From positions 1 through 57,510 of the forward strand of contig DAOURK010000011.1 in the NCBI GenBank assembly GCA_030625085.1: DNA of 57,510 bases. Reading direction: 5' to 3'. Of this stretch, positions 1 through 8,627 are shown in pieces. The notes under the pieces are model-generated. The model saw only the letters and a list, made by a program, of their open reading frames with translations. It was not told the origin of the DNA and did no database searches. A program made the position numbers and the translations under genes. The first letter of the stretch is position 1. Each line of letters begins with the position of its first letter. This stretch comes from Pseudomonadota bacterium. GTDB taxonomy: Bacteria; SZUA-182; DTGQ01.

Positions 1-970
1 GATGTTAACACAATTTGGTGGGACTGAAAAATTTATGGATGAACTCCGAACGGCTCTTCAGGCAATATAATACTCTAATACCCTTTATTTAAAAGCCTGA
101 AGATGCTTATGAATTAATTTTTACGCAACATTTAAGTAATATCTCGCCTGGTGGAGCCGAAAGACTGATGAATATAATGAACCTCATAAATTAATCAATG
201 GTCGAATTTAGCTTAAATTACACGCTAAAAATTTTTAAACCCTAAAACAGGGTGAGGCAGAGAGGGTAAGCCATATATTTATGATATGGTTGATGAGAAA
301 AATAGTAATGGCGGAGAAGAATCCAGACGATTACATTTTAATCATGAGATGGCAAAAGTTATTGATATTCAAATCAAAAAAGAGGGGCGGGGGAATTATT
401 TTTTTCAATATAAATTAATTGTCTAATTTTTATCGAAGGTTAATATGATTTTCCACAAAAGCTGTGAATAACCTGTGGATAAATAAAGGGTGAGAAGGTG
501 GAATTGACTGAAAAATAGGGGTCAATAGCATTTATGCACTTAATTCAAGCAACCATTTATATCTGTTGTTTCAGTTAGTTATCGGCACACATTTTTTCCG
601 GAGGGTCTTTTTTATGATTGAGATAATTATGGAAAAATTTATCCACAAGGAATAAAAAATTCAGATCGTGCCAAAGAAATATAAAATAACCGCCAGTATT
701 GTAAACTTTGCTTCTATGTGTCCTCTTTGGGGGAAGAATTCCACAAAGACTACAACACCGACGGCTTGATTATATTTTACTATAAATTGAATACTAAAAA
801 CAAGGGAATCATAAAAATTTTATATTTTCATATCAGCATATTTTTTTAAAAACAGAATGTTATAATTAATATTCAGGTGATAATAGTGCAGGGGAAAAGC
901 CCTGTTATAAAGAGTTTTCTGGCTGGAAAGATATCGAAATCGCTGGATTCTATTTTTTTACAGATTTGCC
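1..970. other. Long non-coding region with decayed coding remnants
   Basis: No intact gene is visible. Two short open stretches read like protein debris. One, at 2-70 (+), ends in residues MDELRTALQAI and stops. The other, at 286-426 (+), could encode 46 residues (MVDEKNSNGGEES...). Between them, around 100-196, another frame reads KPEDAYELIFTQHLSNISPG before a stop. Several frames being open in succession suggests a frame-shifted relic of an unrecognised gene. The rest is AT-rich and holds three DnaA-box-like sites (listed separately). Confidence 0.4.
463..647. other. Cluster of three DnaA-box-like sites
   Basis: The 9-mer TGTGAATAA (463-471) and TGTGGATAA (474-482) are minus-strand matches to the DnaA-box consensus TTATNCACA. 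TTATCCACA (639-647) is a plus-strand match. An AT-rich stretch follows at about 780-870. No dnaA, dnaN or rep gene is nearby, so origin function is not shown. The boxes could titrate DnaA or be chance in AT-rich DNA. A single further box lies at 45023-45031. Confidence 0.35.
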
Positions 971-973
971 TAG

Positions 974-1003
974 TTGACAATATTTAATGCGGTGCGCTAT
1001 ATT
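974..1003 (+). promoter_or_regulatory. Sigma-70-type promoter of hypCDE
   Basis: TTGACA at 974-979 matches the -35 consensus exactly. It is separated by 18 bp from TATATT at 998-1003, a good -10. Transcription would begin near 1010, leaving a leader of about 35 nt before the hypC start, with a GGAG ribosome-binding site near 1033. Confidence 0.6.
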
Positions 1004-1044
1004 TAAACAACAAAAATTTTACCATTTTATATTGGAGAAAAAAC

Positions 1045-1266
1045 GTGTGTATTGGGGTCCCGTGCCAAATTGTCAGGATACATGATCAGATGGCTACCAT
1101 TGAAATTGGCGGCACGCAAAGAGAAGTTTGTTTGGATTTATTGATTGATGAATCCGAAACACGTGTCGGAGATTTTGTGATTATTCATGCAGGCTTTGCT
1201 ATCCAAAGAATTAACGCTCAGGAAGCTGAAGAGACCTTGCAGCTTCTAAAAGAAATGATGGAATGA
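1045..1266 (+). CDS. hypC: Hydrogenase maturation chaperone HypC
   Basis: HypC (HypC/HupF family) is a small chaperone. It works with HypD to carry iron and assemble the Fe(CN)2CO group of [NiFe]-hydrogenases, and it binds the immature large subunit. The N-terminus MCIGVPCQI matches the family signature, in which the Cys after the initiator Met is the essential ligand. The 73-residue length is normal. The start is GTG, fixed by the obligatory MC N-terminus and by a GGAG site a few bases upstream. The stop overlaps the hypD start by 4 bases (ATGA), so the two are translationally coupled. Confidence 0.95.
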   Translation: MCIGVPCQIVRIHDQMATIEIGGTQREVCLDLLIDESETRVGDFVIIHAGFAIQRINAQEAEETLQLLKEMME

Positions 1267-2342
1267 AATACGTTGATGAATTCCGTGATGCAACCATCGC
1301 GCAGAAACTCATCAATCGAATTCAGAGATTTAAGTTCAATCGAAAAGTACGATTCATGGAGGTTTGTGGCAGCCACACTGTTGCCATATATAAATCAGGG
1401 ATGAGAAATCTTCTCCCTGATATTGATCTTATCTCCGGCCCGGGGTGCCCGGTTTGCGTAACCAGCGCTCTGGATATTGATCGAACCATCCAACTTACTC
1501 GAATGCCTGATACAATTTTGGCTACCTTTGGAGATATGATTCGGGTCCCCGGATCAAGCTCTTCTTTGCAGAATGAAATTTCACAGGGAGCTGAAGTCAA
1601 AGTTGTATACTCTTCCTATGATGCCTTAAAAATAGCGGAAGACAATCCCGGCAAAAGAGTAGTTTTTTTAGCTGTCGGCTTTGAAACAACCTCTCCGACC
1701 ATTGCTGCTGCCATTTTACAGGCAGAAAAAAAGGGATTGGAGAATTTTTCCATTCTCTCTTATCACAAACTCATTCCTCCAGCCATGAAAGCCTTATTAA
1801 CAGGAGAACAGGTTCACATTGACGGCTTTATCTGTCCTGGGCATGTGAGTGTTATTATAGGATCAAAACCCTATGAATTTATTCCTCAACAATATCATCT
1901 GCCTGCAGCCATCACCGGATTTGAGCCGGTAGATATACTTCACGCCCTTTTCATGATGATGGCTCAGATTAAAGAAAATCGCCCGGCTGTGGAGATCCCT
2001 TATTCAAGGGCAGTAAAACCTGAAGGTAATCCCATGGCTATTCAAAGGCTGTATGAGGTTTTTGAACCCTCAGAGGCTAAATGGCGAGGATTGGGTGTAA
2101 TTGCCGATAGCGGCTTAAAATTGCGCCGGCGATTCCAAAAATATGATGCGACCCAATATTATGACTTATCGGTGGCCGAAAGTTCAGATCCGCCGGGCTG
2201 TGAATGTGGGAGTATTTTAAAGGGCTTGAAGAAACCTTCTGAATGTCCTTTATTTGCCTCTGTTTGCAATCCGAGCCGCCCCATAGGACCCTGTATGGTT
2301 TCATCTGAAGGAAGCTGTGCAGCGGCCTATAAATATGGCTGA
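1263..2342 (+). CDS. hypD: Hydrogenase formation protein HypD
   Basis: HypD is an Fe-S protein. With HypC it forms the scaffold on which the Fe(CN)2CO moiety of [NiFe]-hydrogenase is built. Its 359 residues are full length. Visible signatures are CGSHT (Cys35 to Thr39), GPGCPVC (Cys62, Cys65) and a Cys-rich C-terminus (CECGSILKG, ECPLF, GPCMV, GSCAAAY) that supplies cluster ligands. It overlaps hypC by 4 bases and is followed by a 160-base gap before hypE. The cytoplasmic role is firm. The hydrogenase it serves is not in this window. Confidence 0.96.
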   Translation: MKYVDEFRDATIAQKLINRIQRFKFNRKVRFMEVCGSHTVAIYKSGMRNLLPDIDLISGPGCPVCVTSALDIDRTIQLTRMPDTILATFGDMIRVPGSSSSLQNEISQGAEVKVVYSSYDALKIAEDNPGKRVVFLAVGFETTSPTIAAAILQAEKKGLENFSILSYHKLIPPAMKALLTGEQVHIDGFICPGHVSVIIGSKPYEFIPQQYHLPAAITGFEPVDILHALFMMMAQIKENRPAVEIPYSRAVKPEGNPMAIQRLYEVFEPSEAKWRGLGVIADSGLKLRRRFQKYDATQYYDLSVAESSDPPGCECGSILKGLKKPSECPLFASVCNPSRPIGPCMVSSEGSCAAAYKYG

Positions 2343-2502
2343 AATAGTTAGCGAATCCATGGCTCTGTTGATTTAGTCCGAAAGTGAGTGTTTTTTGCGA
2401 AAAGAGCACTCATAATATTTTGTTTTTATTAGAGTACAATTTCGGCAATTTTATAAAATCATAGTAAATCAACGGAGTCATCAATGGAGTAAAAAAAGAG
2501 AA

Positions 2503-3519
2503 ATGGAAGAAAAAAGAATTTTGCTGTCCCACGGCAGTGGGGGGACAATGGCCCGCGACTTGATTGATCAATACGTTGTCAAGCATTTTGAAAATCCGAT
2601 ATTGAATCTTTTGAATGATCAGGCGGTTTTTCCAACTTCCTCCTCTCGTCTGGCCTTTACCACTGATTCTTATGTTGTAGACCCTATTTTTTTTCCTGGG
2701 GGGGACATTGGGAAGCTGGCCATTTGCGGAACAGTGAACGATTTGGCTGTATGTGGGGCCACCCCTCAATATTTGAGCTGCTCCTTTATGATTGAGGAGG
2801 GATTTTTATTTTCTGATTTAGAAAAAATTCTCCTTTCCATGAAAGAGGCTTGCAAGGAAGCCGGGGTCAAGATCGTTACCGGAGATACCAAGGTAGTGAA
2901 TCGTGGGAGCCTGGATAAAATATTTATCAACACGGCCGGTGTCGGGTCTTTAGAAGAGGGACTTTCTATTTCCGGGAATAAGGCACTGGTTGGCGATAAG
3001 GTATTGATAACCGGATTTTTGGGAGATCATGAGATCGCCATTATATCAAAAAGAGAAAATCTGGGCTTTGTTACTCATGTACAAAGCGATGTGGCGCCTA
3101 TGAATGGAATAGTTAAGGCTTTATTACAGAAGGGATTGGGCAGCCGGCTTCATGCTATGCGTGATCCAACACGGGGCGGTTTGGCCACGGTCCTTAATGA
3201 AATTGCCGCCCAATCACAGATTGGCGTTATCATAGAGGAAGATAAAATACCTGTTCGAGAGGAAGTGAAAGGGGCGTGTGAGATTTTAGGATTCGATCCC
3301 TTGTATTTGGCCAATGAGGGAAAACTGGTGATTTTTTTAGATTCACAAAAGGCCGAGGAAGTTCTTTCAGTCATAAAAAAGACCAGGTATGGATCGGATG
3401 CCCAAATCATTGGAGAAGTTATAGCTGAACCGAAAGGAAAAGTTCTCATGCGAACCGGTATTGGGGGAACAAGGATTGTGGATATGTTGGCTACAGAACA
3501 ATTTCCCCGGATTTGCTGA
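2503..3519 (+). CDS. hypE: Hydrogenase expression/formation protein HypE
   Basis: HypE belongs to the PurM/AIR-synthase fold. It dehydrates the carbamoyl group that HypF places on its C-terminal Cys to a thiocyanate, the source of the CN ligands of [NiFe]-hydrogenase. The 338-residue protein shows the N-terminal LSHGSGG motif, the RDPTRGGLATVLNE segment and the diagnostic C-terminus ending PRIC, whose last Cys is modified. The ATG at 2503 gives the expected N-terminus, and a GGAG lies about 14 bases upstream. hypA, hypB and hypF are absent here. The gene converges with the gene ending at 3577. Confidence 0.96.
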   Translation: MEEKRILLSHGSGGTMARDLIDQYVVKHFENPILNLLNDQAVFPTSSSRLAFTTDSYVVDPIFFPGGDIGKLAICGTVNDLAVCGATPQYLSCSFMIEEGFLFSDLEKILLSMKEACKEAGVKIVTGDTKVVNRGSLDKIFINTAGVGSLEEGLSISGNKALVGDKVLITGFLGDHEIAIISKRENLGFVTHVQSDVAPMNGIVKALLQKGLGSRLHAMRDPTRGGLATVLNEIAAQSQIGVIIEEDKIPVREEVKGACEILGFDPLYLANEGKLVIFLDSQKAEEVLSVIKKTRYGSDAQIIGEVIAEPKGKVLMRTGIGGTRIVDMLATEQFPRIC

Positions 3520-3576
3520 AAAACATACCTTTCAATGAGTTATTACCTTAAGTGCAGAGTCACTAATGACTTTACC

Positions 3577-6105
3577 TTACCCTACCTTTGATTCTTCAAG
3601 GCTTCGGCTTGGCCTTGGTTCCGGCAATTTGAGCTCCATCAAAATAGCTCCCAGGGTTGAAAAAATGGTAAAAGCAAAAACTTTCCATACACAACTCATA
3701 GGTATGTCACTGAAGCCAATGGGTGCACCGTAATTTATGATGGTCAAAAGAGCGGTATAAAAAATGCCAATGAGGCCGCCGCAACAGGCAGCGCTTATAA
3801 TCCTTTTCCCCAGGGAAGCTCCCCCGGCAGACAAAGTTACTGCAGCGCCGAAAAGTACCGGTATCAGTGCAGCCAGCCACCAAATCTGCATTAATCCCGG
3901 CAATTGCCCTGAAATTTTGAGATAAACAAGATCGATAAGCCGGAATATCCAGGCCCCGGCTAATGCCCAAAAAAGAATGGGCCAATATCGCGGCCTCATG
4001 GTTGCCCTTATTTGGGCTCGATTGTGCATCCTGCGCCGTATGGTTAACGGCCAGTTATAAAACAGACAAAAAACCCCATGCTCCAGCAATGCCCCTCGTT
4101 CCCCGAACACAGGAACAATATGGGTTGCTTCGGTAGCCCAGTGTCCTGCCATAAACCGCGCTAAGGTTGGATAATGATAAGTCATCTGAATAGGGAAGGC
4201 CAGATAACCAATATACTTGAAAAATCCAAGGAACACGGCAATGTTAAAGTCTTTGAAATTTCGTTCTTTGATAACCAGGTACACCACATACAAACCACGA
4301 ACTAATGAACCCGGCGAAATAGGCACCACCTGAAACAAGGCAATAATACCGAGTCCGATCCCCCAGGACTGTGCCCGAGGCATTGCAGGATGCATGAATA
4401 CATAAATAATGGCTATCAGCACAGAAACAATTTGGGTAACTGGTAAAGTGCAGACATGTACGGCCAATGCTTTGAGATATTTTTGAATAAACGGCTCATC
4501 AACCTGAGAAATGATAACCTTTGCATCTTCATCGCTCAGAAGATGTTTTTTCTTACCCTCGTTCACCATTTCACGAAGCCATTGTTCACGAAGCTCTGCG
4601 TTAAAATATAAGCGCACAGGCCGGATAGTCAGATAAAGAAATCGTTCCCTGGCATAGTGCCAGTCAGTTATAAATCTATGCAGTCCCACCGGCAGAATTG
4701 ATAAGGGCAGATGATAAAGAAAAGGCCACGGCTGTTCTGCAGCCTTTAAGGCATGATCGTCGTCAACACGTCCTGACCTGTGCCAATCGATAATCCTCTC
4801 AGTAATCTTTGCTCTCAAGGCTCGTCCTAAATACTGCCAACTTGTCAACATTCCCAAATAATGCTTTCGCCAATCAGCTCGACCATAAAATTTTCTTATA
4901 AGCCGGCCCAGAAAAGGGATTGCTCCAATTATCAAAAATAGAAGCGTTAAGGCTTTGTTGTCTTGCAATTTTTCCCGGCATGGCTCATCAATCAGATTTT
5001 GAACCTGCCATCCGGTCACTGCGCTGGTAAGCATAGTGGACCATAACTGCGAGCTGTACAACAAGCGGAAATGGTTATGGGTAATATCAGGGACCGAATC
5101 CCTATAAACCCGCTCCGCTTCTTTTAACTCTTCCAGCATGGGCGACATATCCGAAAACTCATTTTTATGCTCATCTATAAACTGCTCCAGTTGACCAATA
5201 TTGCCTCGATCAAACTGCACCAGGCTGCCTCTTCCGAGGCCTTTGACAATAAGTTTGAAATCTCCCGGACTCATGGGTAAAAAGGGTAAAAGGGCAAGTC
5301 CTGCCCGAAAATCAACGGCCACAAGATTTGAAGATGATGCCCCTTCAGCATCTTTGCGTTTCAGGCAATTTGGTTGGCTCTTGCAGGTAGTCCACTCATA
5401 TTGCCTGGCAAATTCAGGACACCCCATTTTGTGCATAAGGTCAACAAATTTACCCATAAATTCATATTTGTCTCGATATTCCGGCGAACCCAGGTCGGCA
5501 TTGGTAACTTCCCGACCTTTTTTCCACTTGCCAAGTAAATCCATATGATCGTCTACTTCCAATCGCCACGTTCTGCCTTCTATCCACTCACTCAACTCGC
5601 CGCAACTGCCCAGCCCGGTATCTACAAAAGTAGCGTATATATCTACAACTGTTCTTTCATCACCAAATTGAATTTTAGCTCCTCGACGGATAAATTTTTG
5701 CCAAAGGGCACCTGCTCTGGCTGCCGCAGGGTTTACTTGAAGTTGAAAGGGTCCCTGGAAACCGATCCGGTAAAGCGTATTACGAAACAGTTGTGAAAAA
5801 GCTGTTGGCGGGATAAGTATCTTTATGGCGTAGATTCCGCCTGTTTCGATCCCTTCTATCGGCTTTAATTCAGGCTCTATATGCAACACCTTCACCCGAT
5901 ATACCTGTCCGGCAAATCCGCCGCCGACAAATTTTTCAACCTTTAAACGAATCTGTGCCCTGTTGCCGCCGTTCAAGCCGATAACGTCGTAGGCTAATTC
6001 AGCGCCTGCTTCATAACGGCCAATATGCATGGGTCTATGTAAATCAGCGGCGCTGATTTTTTCCTCTAGTTTTTTATAGACTTCGACTGAATAATCTCTT
6101 GTCAT
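3577..6105 (-). CDS. Kinase-like/multi-pass membrane fusion protein, unknown function
   Basis: Not recognised as a named family. The ATG at 6105 (residues MTRDYSVEVYKK) is preferred over a possible TTG start at 6186, which adds an unlikely 27-residue extension. The first 100 residues contain GGGFAGQVYRVKV followed by IYAIKIL. These resemble a protein-kinase glycine loop and the VAIK lysine. A later segment, LMHKMGCPEF then VAVDFRAG, is reminiscent of degenerate catalytic and DFG loops. From roughly residue 375 onward about eight hydrophobic segments are seen (for example AIPFLGRLIRKF, WGIGLGIIALF and FWALAGAWIFRL). This would be an inner-membrane protein with a cytoplasmic kinase or pseudokinase domain. 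It stands alone, convergent with hypE. Confidence 0.55.
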   Translation of the reverse strand: MTRDYSVEVYKKLEEKISAADLHRPMHIGRYEAGAELAYDVIGLNGGNRAQIRLKVEKFVGGGFAGQVYRVKVLHIEPELKPIEGIETGGIYAIKILIPPTAFSQLFRNTLYRIGFQGPFQLQVNPAAARAGALWQKFIRRGAKIQFGDERTVVDIYATFVDTGLGSCGELSEWIEGRTWRLEVDDHMDLLGKWKKGREVTNADLGSPEYRDKYEFMGKFVDLMHKMGCPEFARQYEWTTCKSQPNCLKRKDAEGASSSNLVAVDFRAGLALLPFLPMSPGDFKLIVKGLGRGSLVQFDRGNIGQLEQFIDEHKNEFSDMSPMLEELKEAERVYRDSVPDITHNHFRLLYSSQLWSTMLTSAVTGWQVQNLIDEPCREKLQDNKALTLLFLIIGAIPFLGRLIRKFYGRADWRKHYLGMLTSWQYLGRALRAKITERIIDWHRSGRVDDDHALKAAEQPWPFLYHLPLSILPVGLHRFITDWHYARERFLYLTIRPVRLYFNAELREQWLREMVNEGKKKHLLSDEDAKVIISQVDEPFIQKYLKALAVHVCTLPVTQIVSVLIAIIYVFMHPAMPRAQSWGIGLGIIALFQVVPISPGSLVRGLYVVYLVIKERNFKDFNIAVFLGFFKYIGYLAFPIQMTYHYPTLARFMAGHWATEATHIVPVFGERGALLEHGVFCLFYNWPLTIRRRMHNRAQIRATMRPRYWPILFWALAGAWIFRLIDLVYLKISGQLPGLMQIWWLAALIPVLFGAAVTLSAGGASLGKRIISAACCGGLIGIFYTALLTIINYGAPIGFSDIPMSCVWKVFAFTIFSTLGAILMELKLPEPRPSRSLEESKVG

Positions 6106-6654
6106 TTCTGCTTTCTTGTCCCAGCAAAAGACTGCCTTGAAATAAAAAGGCCCTGAACTATATGAAAGAGCACGACTTTTTCCCAAATAGGCACAGGTAT
6201 TTTTTCTGTGGTGTCATAAGGGATTTGGTCGAAAAATAGCCCCAATTTGTATACTCCAAGGCACCCCAACAAAAGGGGGCATGAGGGTTTTTTAAAGAGA
6301 TTTGGATGTGAAAATTTGTTTCTTGATGATAAAAAGATAGCAAAAAAGGGGCTGTGTGTCAATAGATGATACCAAAATCCTAGCGACTCTCATTTTAGCA
6401 TTTTTATGTAGCGCAGTTTTCAAGGGGCCTGCTGAGTAAGGACTAAAACCGATTTCTGTATGAGAATATTTTTATTTGGCGGAAATGCTAACCTTAGCTT
6501 TTTCGCCAAATGTGAAAATGGGTCTAATAATGAGCTTATTAAAAGGTGTCAGCTATTTTTTGAAAAATTGCTCAATTTTGGACTAAATCAACAGACTTAT
6601 AAATGATTTCGAAATTTATTGGCTAAAATTCCATAGTCGGTAGATTTAGTGTAT
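6106..6654. other. Intergenic region without recognisable gene
   Basis: Upstream region of the divergent kinase-like gene and downstream of the CFI-box gene. It is AT-rich with no good open frame. A 16-base motif GGACTAAATCAACAGA at about 6582-6597 recurs in reverse complement near 2362-2377 (hypD/hypE gap), a possible small dispersed repeat. Otherwise nothing was seen. Confidence 0.4.
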
Positions 6655-7245
6655 TTAATGGAAGAAGGCTTTTAAGCCGGCGGCGGCAGTGTTGATAAAG
6701 CAGCCCTTATGCTTTCCGAAGGTAAAATCAGGGGAATCAGAGGTTGAGGGGGTTGTATCCGACTCATCGTTATTGGTTGACCCTTCCGGAGCATTTGGAT
6801 CATCATTATTATCAGTAGGTTCTTCCGGCTCATCTAAATCAGCGAAATCAATTTCAGCGGTATCAGTCCAATCGCTCTCATCATAAGTAACTGTAATAGT
6901 GTCTCCATCACTCACCTGAATTAAGTTGTTTTCATCATCGCTATTATTACGTGTAAAGCCAAAATCAGCAGTAAATTCGGCTGTATTAGGGTCCGTTTCT
7001 TCGGCTGAAATGGTAATTCCATTGGGATCGGATGTACTTTCAACCTGGAGAGTTACCTCTTCTATGCTATTCGGATCAGTGTTTGCGTTTGGGTCTTTTA
7101 AGGTAATAAGCGCTAAGCTATTAGTGTCAGTATAAGTATCCATATCAAAAAATACATCTGCCTGCGCCAAAGGAGAAAGCAAAAGGAAGATGACAACAAT
7201 ACAGAAGATCCTCATAAGAAAGTGTTTTATTATCCGCTTATTCAT
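6655..7245 (-). CDS. Secreted Asp-rich protein with C-terminal CFI-box
   Basis: A 196-residue exported protein. Residues 1-29 form a signal peptide (basic start, hydrophobic core FCIVVIFLLLSPLAQA). The middle looks like a beta-sandwich repeat with DPNANTDPNSIEEVTLQV and DTITVTYDESD, a type found in large surface proteins. An acidic Asn/Asp/Ser/Thr linker follows. The C-terminus reads HKGCFINTAAAGLKAFF and resembles the CFIATAAYG motif of CFI-box-CTERM proteins. The usual downstream tail is very short here. Function is unknown, and a surface or envelope location is inferred. It is a single gene with no neighbours on its strand. Confidence 0.65.
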   Translation of the reverse strand: MNKRIIKHFLMRIFCIVVIFLLLSPLAQADVFFDMDTYTDTNSLALITLKDPNANTDPNSIEEVTLQVESTSDPNGITISAEETDPNTAEFTADFGFTRNNSDDENNLIQVSDGDTITVTYDESDWTDTAEIDFADLDEPEEPTDNNDDPNAPEGSTNNDESDTTPSTSDSPDFTFGKHKGCFINTAAAGLKAFFH

Positions 7246-7611
7246 TTTGTCGCTTTACCTGCTTATAGTTTTTGATTAACCCGATATCATTTAGTATATC
7301 AACTTGCTCTAAATAATATTTTTTTGATTATAGTGGTTGATTTTTCCTCACAAGGAAACAAAAGACTTAGATGTACTCTTTGCCTCTCATGTGTCTTTTT
7401 GATGCTTATTTTTTTATCGAATATATATTATTTTTTTTATTGGAAAATAATAGTACAAAATGGGGAAAAATTCAATTGTTTTATTATAGCCAACTATAGA
7501 CTTGGCCAAAAGTGGACATACAAACATGTTTATCCTCTCTGAATTGACCTAGCTATGGAGCTTTAAGTAAAGAGGCTAGTATTAGCTTGTTAAGCCAGGT
7601 TAAAAGTGTGG

Positions 7612-7625
7612 CGACATTTTTGTCG
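7612..7625. promoter_or_regulatory. Distal palindromic activator-like site
   Basis: CGACA then a four-base T-rich spacer then TGTCG, a symmetric site that shares its half-site with the larger palindrome at 7705-7736. It lies about 190 bp upstream of the sigma-54 promoter at 7804, a typical distance for an upstream activating sequence bound by an NtrC-family regulator. The binding protein is inferred, not shown. Confidence 0.5.
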
Positions 7626-7704
7626 AATTTTTTCACATATCTAATTGCAAGGCTGAATCCCCTTATTAAGAAATAAATTTTGGTAAAGTGATCTATGAAC
7701 AGGA

Positions 7705-7736
7705 GACAGTTTTCGACAATTTTGTCGAAAACTGTC
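7705..7736. promoter_or_regulatory. Proximal palindrome, likely activator binding site
   Basis: Two 15-base arms, 7705-7719 and 7722-7736, are perfect inverted complements with two bases between them. The core is CGACAATTTTGTCG, the same half-site as at 7612-7625. It ends 68 bp before the -24 element of the sigma-54 promoter. It is not followed by a T-tract, so it is unlikely to be a terminator. Confidence 0.55.
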
Positions 7737-7803
7737 TTAACATATAAAAAAGGGAATTGAATAATTTCTTTATTTACATTGGGTTATAAATTTTTTAGTG
7801 GGT

Positions 7804-7819
7804 TGGTATGGAGTTTGCA
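7804..7819 (+). promoter_or_regulatory. Sigma-54 (-24/-12) promoter
   Basis: TGGTATGGAGTTTGCA fits the sigma-54 consensus TGGCACN5TTGCW, with GG at 7805-7806 and GC at 7817-7818, the exact canonical spacing. Transcription should start near 7830. Two palindromic sites upstream and a sigma-54 activator gene 2.7 kb downstream support the call. Confidence 0.7.
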
Positions 7820-7829
7820 ATGAATAAAA

Positions 7830-8050
7830 AACATAGATTGAACATACCAGTAAAAACATAATATTATAATAGAGGAGGTGATAAAATAGAAAATTATTAA
7901 TTTAGTTTGTTCTCCTTCGCCATACTTTTTTAAAAGGAATTTTTTACACAAAAAGAGAAAGGGGGTGATAAAACAAGAATTTATTTCTCTTACAGATTAG
8001 ATATATTGGATATAATGAAAAAAAAGGCGGGGTTTCCCCGCCTTTTTTTT
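7830..8050 (+). ncRNA. Candidate sigma-54-dependent small RNA
   Basis: The stretch between the sigma-54 promoter (start near 7830) and the terminator (8018-8050) is about 220 nt. It contains no ATG-initiated frame of note. It carries two extended Shine-Dalgarno-like motifs, AGGAGGTGAT near 7875 and GGGGGTGAT near 7963. These are followed only by tiny frames (an 11-codon frame from the GTG in the second motif). This could be a regulatory RNA or a leader/peptide RNA. No known RNA family was recognised. Confidence 0.5.
8018..8050 (+). terminator. Rho-independent terminator
   Basis: GGCGGGG (8026-8032) pairs with CCCCGCC (8036-8042) across a TTT loop. It is preceded by a run of eight A and followed by a run of eight T. 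It would end the sigma-54 transcript. Confidence 0.85.
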
Positions 8051-8097
8051 CTCATTTTTTTGTAACCGATTAAAAATATGATGGCAATTTCATTAAC

Positions 8098-8282
8098 TTA
8101 AGCTATGCTCAGTGCTCTTTGTCATTTGGAGCACATACACTACGTTTAGTGTAAATTCTGCGAGAAATCTTGTTTTGACTTATGTGTAGTGTAAACTCTG
8201 CGAGAAATCTTGTTCTGACTTACGTGTAAGGATTTCTCGTCGCTAACGCTTCTCGAAATGACACGCCGGAATTCGTTAACTT
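8098..8282. repeat. Dispersed repeat copy with internal 40-bp tandem duplication
   Basis: Contains the GAGAAATCTT / AAGATTTCTC / CGAAATGAC words of the dispersed family found at 16137, 16312, 25970, 38235 and 43661. Here a 40-base unit beginning TAGTGTAAA and including TCTGCGAGAAATCTTG is repeated in tandem at 8147-8186 and 8187-8226 with few differences. The rest of the gap to 8627 shows only a short AGCTTAA triplet near 8580-8610. Confidence 0.6.
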
Positions 8283-8627
8283 AATGGTATTGAGTATGAT
8301 AATTTTATTTTTATGGAGGAAGCCCTTTACTAAAGTGAGTATTTATGAGTATTTGAATGGTAAGGGAGGTTAAAGGTAGCGTTGCCGGTTAGTACCTTGA
8401 GCTTACATGATCTAATAGGCTATAATAACTTGTTATTATCTTTGTCCCACATTTAATGCTGGATAAACTCAAACAGGGATTTAACGTAATTGCACAGATA
8501 TTTTTATTTTTTATGCAACTTGCCGGGTTTTAATGATAAACTTATAAGCTGATGATTTGTTAAATAAATAATTTTTTTCAGCTTAAGAGCTCAATAGCTT
8601 AACAGCTTAATCTAATAATAATTGAAA

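Noticed and set aside
2343-2502. Frameshifted gene between hypD and hypE
   Set aside because: hypD and hypE both have complete termini and the 160-base gap has no coding character.
6689-7135. Plus-strand open frames opposite the CFI-box protein
   Set aside because: Serine/valine-rich shadows of the Asp/Asn/Thr-rich minus-strand gene, which has a signal peptide and recognisable C-terminal motif.
7324-7542. 72-codon open frame upstream of the sigma-54 locus
   Set aside because: Begins with a poor start, hydrophobic by AT-richness only, no Shine-Dalgarno and no conserved-looking motif.
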